From: Rhodobacter sp.
Lineage (GTDB): Bacteria; Pseudomonadota; Alphaproteobacteria; Rhodobacterales; Rhodobacteraceae
Length of the DNA stretch: 64,000 bases
Assembly (NCBI GenBank): GCA_020637555.1
Contig: JACKKF010000004.1
Span: 186,001 to 250,000, forward strand
Direction: 5' to 3'
The stretch's first letter is position 1. Each line of letters begins with the position of its first letter. Both the position numbers and the translations under genes were made by a program. The notes under the pieces were generated by a model that had not been told where the DNA came from, made no database searches, and saw only the letters and a program-made list of their open reading frames with translations. This document shows, in pieces, positions 44,865-52,726 of this stretch.

Positions 44865-46100
44865 ATGTTCGAACTGGCCATAATCGGCGCCTGGGCCGAA
44901 TTCGCGCTGCGCTGGCTGCATGTGGTGACGGCGATCGCCTGGATCGGCTCGTCGTTCTACTTCATCGCGCTGGACCTGGGTCTGCGCAAGGTTCCGAACC
45001 TGCCCGAAGGTGCCCACGGCGAGGAATGGCAGGTCCATGGTGGCGGGTTCTATCATATCCAGTAATACCTGGTGGCCCCAGCGACGATGCCCGAGCATCT
45101 GACCCGGTTCAAATGGAAAGCTACATGACCTGGATCTCGGGCTTCTCGCTCATGGTCATGGTCTATTACCCGGGATCGGAATTCTACCTGATCGACCCGG
45201 CGGTGATGGATCTTGCGCCCTGGCAGGCGATCGGGATCTCGATGGCGTCGCTTGCCTTTGGCTGGCTGGTCTATGACCAGATCTGCAAGCGGTTCGTGAA
45301 TTCCAACCAGACGCTGGTGATGATCGCGCTGTTCGTGGTGCTTGTGGGGATGTCGTATTTCTACACATCCGTGTTCACCGGGCGGGCGGCGATGATCCAC
45401 CTGGCGCTCGACGGCAACGATCATGACCGCCAACGTGTTCATGATCATCATGCCGAACCAGCGGATCGTGGTCGCCGATCTGCAAGCGGGGCGCAAACCC
45501 GATCCCAAATATGGCAAGATCGCCAAGCAGCGCAGCACGCATAACAACTATCTGACGCTTCCGGTCATCTTCCTGATGCTGTCGAACCACTACCCGCTGG
45601 CCTTTGCCACGCAATACACCTGGATCATCGGTGCCCTCGTGTTCCTGATGGGGGTTTCGATCCGGCATTACTTCAACTCGAACCACGCCCGCACCGGCAA
45701 CCCGACATGGACCTGGGCGGTGACGGCGGTGATCTTCATCCTGATCATGTGGCTGTCGGTCGCCCCCGCGATGAGCCGCGCAGAGGAGGACCTGTCGGCA
45801 TTGCCGCCCTCGGTCTCGCGGTTCGCGCAGGCGGCGGATTTCGACCAGGTCTACAACACGGTGACCGGGCGCTGTTCGATGTGTCACGCCGAGATGCCGG
45901 TCTATCCGGGCATCAACTGGGCCCCCCACGGGCTGAGGCTGGAAACCCAGGCCGAAGTCGCCCGTGCCGCGCGCCTGATCTATCTGCAGGCGGGGCGCGC
46001 CCATGCCATGCCGCCGTCGAACCTGTCGTGGATGGAAGACGACGAACGCGCGCTGATCCGCCAGTGGTATCAGGGCGTGGTGGACAGCGGGCGGGGCTGA
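44865..46100 (+). pseudogene. puuD: urate hydroxylase PuuD (cytochrome c-linked), disrupted as sequenced
   Basis: PuuD oxidises urate to 5-hydroxyisourate in the membrane and passes electrons to its own cytochrome c domain. Residues match the family along the whole length: WLHVVTAIAWIGSSFYFIALD, MTWISGFSLMVMVYYPGSEFYL, MIIMPNQRIVVADLQAG and heme motif CSMCH. The reading frame is broken by TAA at 45063-45065 (family expects Lys), one missing G near 45115 and missing G and C near 45403-45406. The three deletions sum to three, restoring frame. Correcting them gives about 412 residues, a normal length. Sequence errors in G/C runs or a recent pseudogene are both possible. Confidence 0.88.
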
Positions 46101-46138
46101 GGGACACGCGGGTTCCCGCCCGCATCCGCCCGCCGCGG

Positions 46139-47104
46139 TCAGGGCAATTCTGCCATCGCGGCGGTGACGCGGGGCCAGTCCGTGCCGTCCGGCAGGCCAA
46201 GTCTGATCCATTCGGTGGAATACGGAAAGATGCGCGACCAGATCGCCCTGCGGGCCAGGGCGGTTTGCGCCCGGGCTGCGTCGGGGGCGGCATAGGTGCG
46301 AAACAGCCGTGTTCCGCCAACCAGCGACCAGCCTGCTCCGCGCGCCAGTGCATCCAGCCGGGCGGCGTCGTCGGTCAGCCGGCGGGTGGTCTCCATCTGC
46401 CAGGCGGTATCACGCAGGGCCAGGGTGCCGATCTCCAGCGCGGGGCCACTGACGGCCCAGGGGCCGCACAGCGCGCCCAGCCGATCGACCAGCGCGGGGC
46501 TTCCCAGCGCAAAGCCCAGCCGCGCCCCGGCCAGGCCATAGAACTTGCCGAAACTGCGCAGGATCAGCAGGCGGTCGCCCAGATGGCGGGTCGCTGACAG
46601 CTCAGGGTGCGGGTCTGCGAAACTCTCGTCCACCACCAGAAGGCCGACCTCTTGCGACAGCGCCGCGAGGGACCGGGGCGCATAGGTCTTGCCGTCGGGG
46701 TTGTTCGGGTTCACCACCACCGCCAGATCGGCCCCCGCCAGCGCGCCCAGCGTCGGCACCTGTTCGACGCGCCATCCCTGCGACCCCAGCGCGGCGGCAT
46801 GTTCGTTATAGGTGGGGCTCAGCACCCGGGCGAGGCCGGACGCGCGCAGTCGCGGATAAAGCTGGATCGCGCCCTGCGCACCCGCCAGCGGCAGAACCTG
46901 CGCGGGCTCCACGCCATAGGCCTGTGCGGCGGCCCGGGTCAGCACCGCCAACGCGGGCGCGGTCGGCAGGGCGGTCCAGGCCGATACGCTCAGGGCGGGC
47001 AGCGGATAGGGGCGGCGATTGATGCCGGTCGACAGGTCGATCCAGTCCGCACCGCCAAAGGCAGCGCGCGCCGCGTCCAGATTGCCGCCGTGATCGCGTG
47101 CCAT
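46139..47104 (-). CDS. cobC: threonine-phosphate decarboxylase CobC (CobD of Salmonella)
   Basis: The 321-residue PLP enzyme makes (R)-1-amino-2-propanol phosphate from L-threonine phosphate for cobalamin. It shows DLSTGINRRPYPLP near the N-terminus, AGAQGAIQLYPRL, VNPNNPDGKTY and the PLP lysine segment LRSFGKFYGLAGARLGFA. Identification as the cobalamin enzyme rather than histidinol-phosphate aminotransferase follows from the DLSTGINP-type start and neighbours. It follows cobD by seven bases in the same direction. Confidence 0.9.
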   Translation of the reverse strand: MARDHGGNLDAARAAFGGADWIDLSTGINRRPYPLPALSVSAWTALPTAPALAVLTRAAAQAYGVEPAQVLPLAGAQGAIQLYPRLRASGLARVLSPTYNEHAAALGSQGWRVEQVPTLGALAGADLAVVVNPNNPDGKTYAPRSLAALSQEVGLLVVDESFADPHPELSATRHLGDRLLILRSFGKFYGLAGARLGFALGSPALVDRLGALCGPWAVSGPALEIGTLALRDTAWQMETTRRLTDDAARLDALARGAGWSLVGGTRLFRTYAAPDAARAQTALARRAIWSRIFPYSTEWIRLGLPDGTDWPRVTAAMAELP

Positions 47105-47111
47105 CGGTTTC

Positions 47112-48047
47112 CTACCATCCCGTCATCGCGACCAGGGCCACCAGCACCGCCAGCGCCACCATCGCCCGCCGATAAAGACCCAGACCGCGCCCCAGGTCCA
47201 GCGGCGTCGGATCGGGGGCACCGGCGTTGACCCAGGGCTCAGGTGCCACCCGGTCGCCATAGATGCGCGGCCCCGACAGGCGGATTCCCAGCGCACCGGC
47301 CATCGCCGATTCCGGCCAGCCGGCATTGGGGCTTCGGTGGTTGCGGGCATCGCGCCACATGCAGGTCAGCGCCTTGGCCGGCGCGGCCGACGTCAGCGCG
47401 AACAGCACTCCGGTCAGGCGCGCGGGCAGCAGGTTGACGCCGTCGTCGATCCGGGCCGAGGCCCAGCCGAACAGCTCATACCGCGCGTTGCGGTGGCCGA
47501 TCATCGAATCCAGCGTGTTGATCGCCTTGTAGGCTGCGATGCCCGGCAAGCCCAGGGCGACCCCCCAGACCAGCGGCGCCACGATTCCGTCCGAGGTGTT
47601 CTCGGCCAGGCTTTCAATGGCGGCGCGGGCGACGCCGGCCTGGTCCAGCTGGCTGGGATCGCGGCCGACGATCATCGAAACCGCATGCCGCGCCCGGGGC
47701 AGGTCGCCGGCGGCCAAGGGGCGCGCCACCGCAGCCACATGGTCATGCATCGACCGGATCGCGACCAGCGGCCAGGCCAGAATGCCCGCGATCACCGTGC
47801 CGGCCCAGCCGCCGGGTGCCATCCAGACCAGGGCAGCCGCCAGCCCGCCGGCCACGCCGGTCACCAGCAGCGCCGTCAACACCCCCTTGACCCTGCGCAG
47901 CGGCGCGCGGTTGAGACCGGCTTCCAACCCGCCGATCAGGCGGCCCAGCCAGGTCACCGGATGGCCGATGCGCAGGAACAGCGCGTTCGGCCAGCCGAAT
48001 GCCAGGTCCAGCGCCATCGCCACCAGCATCGCGCCCGCGAAACTCAT
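47112..48047 (-). CDS. cobD: adenosylcobinamide-phosphate synthase CobD (CbiB)
   Basis: The 311-residue inner-membrane protein couples aminopropanol phosphate to adenosylcobyric acid. It has about five membrane segments and the family patterns DLAFGWPNALFLRIGHPVTWLGRLI, AVSMIVGRDPSQLD, SLAENTSDGIVAPLVWG and YKAINTLDSMIGHRNARYELFGWASAR. Its start overlaps the preceding GHMP kinase gene by four bases, linking the two. Confidence 0.93.
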   Translation of the reverse strand: MSFAGAMLVAMALDLAFGWPNALFLRIGHPVTWLGRLIGGLEAGLNRAPLRRVKGVLTALLVTGVAGGLAAALVWMAPGGWAGTVIAGILAWPLVAIRSMHDHVAAVARPLAAGDLPRARHAVSMIVGRDPSQLDQAGVARAAIESLAENTSDGIVAPLVWGVALGLPGIAAYKAINTLDSMIGHRNARYELFGWASARIDDGVNLLPARLTGVLFALTSAAPAKALTCMWRDARNHRSPNAGWPESAMAGALGIRLSGPRIYGDRVAPEPWVNAGAPDPTPLDLGRGLGLYRRAMVALAVLVALVAMTGW

Positions 48048-48859
48048 GCGCCGCCTCCGGCAAAGGTCAGAACGTCGGTGAAGCCGGCCTCGATCAGCGC
48101 TGCCATGACCCCGTCGGTTGCGGTGTCGGGGTCCAGGATCAGCCCGCGTGCGCTGCCGGTATGTGCGATCAGCCAGCCCTCGGCCCCCAGATCGCGCGCA
48201 AGATCGGCGGTCGGATCGCCCGATGGACCGCGCAACGCCAGGGTGCGCCGCGCCGATTCGCTGGCAAGCCCTGCCATCTGGCGCAGATTGAGGCCCTGAT
48301 CCCAGCGCGCGACCAGGTCGGCAATGTCGGGAAAATCCTCGTCCTCGGCCCGGGTTCGCTGGCCAGGCCCCAGGAACCCGCCGGCCACGACGAAGCGCGG
48401 CAGCGCCGGAAGCGGGCGCAGGACCTGTCCCAGGCGCGGCGCGAACAGCAGGCGTTCCGCGCGCGGGAACATCAGCGGATCGCTGGCGCCCTCGGCCGCG
48501 ACGCAGGCGCGCGCCAGGCCTTCGGCCGGGCCGTCAAAGCCCAGCAAGCGTGCCACCGCGACCAGCGCGGCGGTCGAGGACCCGGCGCCACCCCCGGGTG
48601 GCATCGTCGCGTGCAGGCGCGGCAGGTTGGCGGGCGGCGGCAGCCCCAGCGCGGCGCAGAGTGCCTGCACCCGGCGCGGCCCGATCAGCGCCGAGTCGCC
48701 TGGATCGCCCGGCTCGACCCACAGCGCGGGGCAGGGCAGCGAGACCAGTGCCAGCGGCCCCCCGGCACCAAGCCGGCCTTGCAGCAATTCTCCGAAATGC
48801 CCGTGAACGCGCAGGGGCGCGGTCGGGGCAGGGACGGGGCGGGGGTGCTGCACGATCAT
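48044..48859 (-). CDS. pduX: GHMP kinase, PduX-like L-threonine kinase
   Basis: The 271-residue protein has the GHMP kinase ATP-binding motif PPGGGAGSSTAALVAV (about 98-113), the N-terminal HGHFGELLQGRL pattern typical of PduX, and a C-terminal LTFAGGGA-like GHMP motif. PduX makes L-threonine 3-O-phosphate for the aminopropanol linker of cobalamin. Its coupling by overlap to cobD and then cobC gives the three steps in order. ATG 48857-48859 (MIVQHPRPVP) is preferred over an upstream in-frame start at 48946. Shikimate-type or other GHMP roles are less likely given context. Confidence 0.82.
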   Translation of the reverse strand: MIVQHPRPVPAPTAPLRVHGHFGELLQGRLGAGGPLALVSLPCPALWVEPGDPGDSALIGPRRVQALCAALGLPPPANLPRLHATMPPGGGAGSSTAALVAVARLLGFDGPAEGLARACVAAEGASDPLMFPRAERLLFAPRLGQVLRPLPALPRFVVAGGFLGPGQRTRAEDEDFPDIADLVARWDQGLNLRQMAGLASESARRTLALRGPSGDPTADLARDLGAEGWLIAHTGSARGLILDPDTATDGVMAALIEAGFTDVLTFAGGGA

Positions 48860-48935
48860 GCCGGTCTCTGTGCGGCCCCCACGCGCGCAGGGCAAGGGGG
48901 CATCGCGGGTTTTCGTGTCCTGCCTAAACGCAGAC

Positions 48936-48960
48936 GCCCCCGGCACACATGTCCGGGGGC
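48936..48960 (-). terminator. hairpin after the polysaccharide export gene
   Basis: GCCCCCGG (48936-48943) pairs with CCGGGGGC (48953-48960). It lies 33 bases past the stop of the gene at 48993. The following minus-strand sequence GTCTGCGTTTAG has no strong T-tract, so termination efficiency is uncertain. Confidence 0.45.
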
Positions 48961-48992
48961 GCAGCTTGAGGGCAGAAAAGCGACCTGTGGCG

Positions 48993-50123
48993 TCAGAGGT
49001 TCACGTTGCGCAGGGTGCGCAGCATGGTGATGGTCTGCGCGATCAGCGGCACCGGCGATTCCGTGGCCAGGACGACGTCGCCCGCCTCGATCTGGAAGCG
49101 GCGCGCGGCAAAGAGCCCGTCGGCCGATGTCAGGTCAAAGGTGAAGATCACTTCTTCCTGCCGCGGATACGGGCCGGTTTCGCGCACCAGACTGGCGGGG
49201 TAGGTGCGCAGCACCATCACGCCTTGCAGGTCGGCGCGCGAATTCGACAGGCCGCCGATCGTGGACACCGCATCCAGGGTGTTGATGTCCTCGCGCTCGA
49301 AGTTCACCACCTCTTGGCGCCCGGTCGCGCCCAGGGCTATGTAGCTGCGGTCGTCTTCCTCGACCAGGACGCGGTCGCCCCCCCTGAGCTGGATGTCATT
49401 GCCCGGCGACGAGAACAGCTCGCTCGCGGGGATCGCATAGGCCTGGCCGGCCCGGTTCAGCCGCACCACGGGGTTGCGCAGGGACGGGCTGATGCCACCG
49501 CTTTCGGCCAGAACCGACAGGATCGTGGGGCTGATCTCGGGCAATTGCACGCGGCCGGGGCGGGCAACGCCGGTCACCACGTCGATGGTATTGCCCGACC
49601 CCGGGTTCACCGAAAGCTGCACCTGACCATCGGGCACGATGGGGGTCAGCCGGTCCTGGATCTCGCGGCGGGCCATTTCCGACGACATGCCCGACACGCG
49701 CACCTCGCCGACATAGGGCACAAAGACATGCCCCGACGCCGACACCGGCACATGGTCCATGTTCACGACGCGCTGTTCGCCCGTGGTCAGCAGCGAATCC
49801 GGCTGGCTGTCCCAGACCGAGATCGACAGCATGTCGCCGGCGCGGATGATGCGCGCGGCGGGCGAAGCGCCGGTCGTCAGCCAGTGGTGGCGCGCCTCGG
49901 GATGGGCCGTGGGCCAGCGGTCCAGGTCGGCGATCGTCTGGCGCGTGACCTCGATGACCTGAACGGTCGAATCCTCGGCGTCGGTGCCACGCAGGATCTC
50001 GCTTTGCAGCGCCGCGCCGCGCGGCATCGAGCATCCCGCAACCAGCAAGAGCGCGGCCAGGGCCAGGGTCAGATGTCGGGCGGGCCGGAACGTCGCTGCC
50101 GGAATGCTGTGTAATGTGGTCAT
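48993..50123 (-). CDS. Wza-like polysaccharide export lipoprotein
   Basis: The 376-residue protein has a lipoprotein signal (LALAALLLVAGC), a Poly_export domain (about 75-170, IIRAGDMLSISVWDSQ and SASGHVFVPYVGEVRVSGMSSEMARREIQDRL) and two SLBB-like domains with VTGVARPGRVQLPEISPTILSVLAESGG and NTLDAVSTIGGL. It would form the outer-membrane channel for capsule or exopolysaccharide export. No other export gene (Wzc, Wzx, Wzy) is adjacent, though a glycosyltransferase is at 42660. ATG 50121-50123 gives the proper lipoprotein signal. Confidence 0.9.
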   Translation of the reverse strand: MTTLHSIPAATFRPARHLTLALAALLLVAGCSMPRGAALQSEILRGTDAEDSTVQVIEVTRQTIADLDRWPTAHPEARHHWLTTGASPAARIIRAGDMLSISVWDSQPDSLLTTGEQRVVNMDHVPVSASGHVFVPYVGEVRVSGMSSEMARREIQDRLTPIVPDGQVQLSVNPGSGNTIDVVTGVARPGRVQLPEISPTILSVLAESGGISPSLRNPVVRLNRAGQAYAIPASELFSSPGNDIQLRGGDRVLVEEDDRSYIALGATGRQEVVNFEREDINTLDAVSTIGGLSNSRADLQGVMVLRTYPASLVRETGPYPRQEEVIFTFDLTSADGLFAARRFQIEAGDVVLATESPVPLIAQTITMLRTLRNVNL

Positions 50124-50349
50124 GTGGACAATCGATCCGCCTGTAAATCCCTCGAATTCGCGCCGTCTTATCGTGACAGGTGCCCAGCTTTTCGGGCGAC
50201 GCGAACGTCTGTGTGGCCGAAAGCTACAGGCGAGGTGCCCAGGCGGCAAGACAGGATCGAAACTTGTCGCCATTTGCGACCGCATTCGCGACTCATTGGA
50301 CACAGTGCGCGGGCGGTTCTAGGCTTTCCGCAGAACGGGAGGGGCGTGG

Positions 50350-52029
50350 ATGAGCGGGGATTTGCGCTATCAGGCGGATGCAGTGGTCGTGGGCGCCGGG
50401 CTGGCGGGGCTGGTCGCGGCCTGCGAACTGGCGGATCGCGGGCGGTCTGTCCTGGTTCTGGATCAGGAAGGCGCGCAGAACCTGGGCGGGCAGGCGTTCT
50501 GGTCGCTGGGCGGCCTGTTCATGGTGGACACACCCGAACAACGGCGCATGAAGATCCGCGACAGTCGGGGGCTGGCCCTGTCCGACTGGATGGGATCGGC
50601 GCAGTTCGACGGGCCGCAGGACGAATGGCCCCGGCGCGTCGCCGAGGCCTATGTGGCCTTTGCCGCCGGGCCGATGCGGGCCTGGCTGCACGGGATCGGC
50701 ATGCGCTGGTTTCCGGTGGTCGGCTGGGCGGAACGGGGTGGGGGGCTGGCCACGGGGCACGGCAATTCGGTGCCCCGGTTTCACGTCACCTGGGGCACCG
50801 GGCCGGGCGTGCTGGCGCCCTTTGTCCGCATGGCGCAGGCGCACGAGGCGGCGGGGCGCCTGCGCTTCGCCTTTCGCCACCGCGCCACCGCGCTGGAGGT
50901 CCAGCGCGGCCGTGTCTGCGGGGTCAGCGGCGAGGTGCTGGAGCCAACGACCGTGGCGCGCGGCCAGCGATCGGGGCGCACGGTCGCCGGGGCCTTTCGG
51001 GTCGAGGCCGGCGCGGTCATCGTCACCTCGGGCGGGATCGGCGGCAATCTGGCGCGCGTGCGGGCGGCCTGGCCCACGGCGCGGCTGGGGCCGGCGCCGG
51101 ACCGGATGGTCTGTGGCGTCCCGGCGCATGTCGATGGCGACATGATGGATGTCGCCGCGCAGGCCGGTGCCGCGCGGATCAACACCGACCGCATGTGGCA
51201 CTATACCGAAGGGTTGCGAAACTGGGATCCCATCTGGCCCGATCACGGGATCCGTGTTCTGCCCGGGCCGTCCTCGATGTGGTTCGATGCGCTTGGCAAG
51301 CGGCTCGAGGCCCCCTTTCTGCCCGGGTTCGACACGCTGGGCACCCTGAAGCGGATCCTGTCGACCGGTCATGCGCATTCGTGGTTCGTCCTGAACCAGA
51401 GCATCATCAAGAAGGAATTCGCCCTGTCAGGAAGCGAGCAGAACCCCGATCTGACCTCGGGTCGGTGGGGCGCTGTGCTGCGGGCGCGACTGGGCGCGGG
51501 CGGCCGGGCCCCCGCCCCGGTCGAGGCCTTCAAGCGGCACGGCGCCGATTTCGCCGTGGCCGCGACGATCGAGGATCTGGTCGCGGGCATGAACCGCATC
51601 GGCGCCGACATGGGCGATCCACCGCTGGACGCCGGCAGCCTGCGCGCGCAGATCGAGGCCCGCGACGGCCAGATGCTGAACCCCTTTGCCAAGGATGCGC
51701 AGGTGACGGCGATCCGGGGCGCGCGCGCGTATCGTGGAGACCGTCTGATCCGCACCGCCCGACCGAACCGCGTTCTGGACCCGGCCCATGGTCCCATGAT
51801 CGGCGTGCGCCTGTCGATCCTGACCCGCAAGACGCTGGGCGGCCTGCACACCGATCTCGATGGCGCGGTGCTCGATTCCGAGGGGTATCGCATCGACGGG
51901 CTGTTCGCCGCGGGTGAATGCGCCGGATTCGGCGGAGGCGGGTATCACGGCTATAACGCGCTTGAGGGCACCTTCCTGGGGGGCTGCCTGTTTTCCGGCC
52001 GCAATGCCGGCCGCGCGGCGGCGGGCTAG
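50350..52029 (+). CDS. FAD-binding dehydrogenase (3-ketosteroid dehydrogenase/fumarate reductase-like)
   Basis: The 559-residue flavoprotein opens with the FAD dinucleotide-binding motif DAVVVGAGLAGLVAACELADRG (about 10-31) and has the FAD_binding_2 C-terminal end YRIDGLFAAGECAGFGGGGYHGYNALEGTFLGGCLFSGR. Length and pattern match the predicted oxidoreductase group annotated as FAD-binding dehydrogenase, close to 3-ketosteroid delta-1-dehydrogenases. Its substrate is unknown. The acyl-CoA operon on the other strand ends four bases inside its 3' end. Confidence 0.85.
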   Translation: MSGDLRYQADAVVVGAGLAGLVAACELADRGRSVLVLDQEGAQNLGGQAFWSLGGLFMVDTPEQRRMKIRDSRGLALSDWMGSAQFDGPQDEWPRRVAEAYVAFAAGPMRAWLHGIGMRWFPVVGWAERGGGLATGHGNSVPRFHVTWGTGPGVLAPFVRMAQAHEAAGRLRFAFRHRATALEVQRGRVCGVSGEVLEPTTVARGQRSGRTVAGAFRVEAGAVIVTSGGIGGNLARVRAAWPTARLGPAPDRMVCGVPAHVDGDMMDVAAQAGAARINTDRMWHYTEGLRNWDPIWPDHGIRVLPGPSSMWFDALGKRLEAPFLPGFDTLGTLKRILSTGHAHSWFVLNQSIIKKEFALSGSEQNPDLTSGRWGAVLRARLGAGGRAPAPVEAFKRHGADFAVAATIEDLVAGMNRIGADMGDPPLDAGSLRAQIEARDGQMLNPFAKDAQVTAIRGARAYRGDRLIRTARPNRVLDPAHGPMIGVRLSILTRKTLGGLHTDLDGAVLDSEGYRIDGLFAAGECAGFGGGGYHGYNALEGTFLGGCLFSGRNAGRAAAG

Positions 52030-52382
52030 GCCGCGACGTCCCGCGCCAGAACCAGCGCGCGACCGTCGCAAATCAGCGTTCCATCCGCCGCGTGGCAGGT
52101 GGTTGCCAGATCGACCAGGTGCTTTTCCGGCCGCATCCGGGTGATGCGGACCCGGGCCGTCAACGCCTGATCGACGGGAGCCGGGGCATGAAACCGCAGC
52201 GACTGTTTCAGGTAATTGGTGCCGGGCCCTGGCAGGTCCACGCCCAGAAGATACGAAAACAGCGCGGCGATCAGCGGCTCGGGCACGCCCGCCATCGGTT
52301 CGGCACCCGAAAGCCGCGCAAATTCGGCACTGTCCCTGGCGGTGAACCGTCGGGTGATTTCGGCCTGGTCCCCGACGATCAT
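52026..52382 (-). CDS. MaoC-like hotdog protein lacking the hydratase active site
   Basis: The 118-residue protein aligns to (R)-specific enoyl-CoA hydratases (PhaJ): ITRRFTARDSAEFARLSG at the start, LIAALFSYLLGVDLPGPGTNYLKQSLRFHAP in the middle and TTCHAADGTLICDGRALV at the end. The catalytic segment between, which normally reads D-x-N-P-x-H ... HG, is shortened to AEPMAGVPEP, so both the Asp and His are gone. It overlaps by ATGA with an intact MaoC gene, hinting at a heterodimer where only the partner is active. Confidence 0.78.
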   Translation of the reverse strand: MIVGDQAEITRRFTARDSAEFARLSGAEPMAGVPEPLIAALFSYLLGVDLPGPGTNYLKQSLRFHAPAPVDQALTARVRITRMRPEKHLVDLATTCHAADGTLICDGRALVLARDVAA

Positions 52383-52726
52383 GTCAGCACCGCCCGGCCC
52401 TGAAAGCACGGCGCGCCGTCCGCGACGCGCGCGGCCCGCATGTCGATGGACTCGCCCCTGTCCTCCAGCGTCAGCCGCAAGGGTTCGCCGGCAAAGGCGG
52501 GGTTCGGAAACATCATCTCCGTCACCTGCGCCTGCTGCGCGGGATAGGCGGCGCGCAGCATCGCCCACAGACGCGAATACAGCAGCATCCCGTGGCTGAC
52601 CGTCCGGCCAAAGCGCGTGCGCGCGCTGAATTCCGGGTCCACATGGATCGGATTGTCATCGCCCGACAGGCGCGCGAACGTGTCGAAATCCGCCTGTGTC
52701 GGCGTCCATATCTGCGTGTGGGTCAC
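52379..52726 (-). CDS. MaoC family (R)-enoyl-CoA hydratase-like protein with intact active site
   Basis: The 115-residue single hotdog protein has the MaoC hydratase motif LSGDDNPIHVDPEFSART (about 20-37) followed by TVSHGMLLYSRLW, so the Asp-His dyad is present. It would hydrate trans-2-enoyl-CoA or act on a related CoA ester. It is placed between the CoA ligase gene (four-base overlap) and its degenerate hotdog partner (four-base overlap), so all three are translationally coupled. Confidence 0.82.
   Translation of the reverse strand: MTHTQIWTPTQADFDTFARLSGDDNPIHVDPEFSARTRFGRTVSHGMLLYSRLWAMLRAAYPAQQAQVTEMMFPNPAFAGEPLRLTLEDRGESIDMRAARVADGAPCFQGRAVLT

Noticed and set aside
48860..48992. possible cobalamin riboswitch upstream of the kinase-cobD-cobC genes
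   Set aside because: The gap is only 133 bases, contains a hairpin that fits the upstream gene's end, and no B12-box-like sequence was seen.
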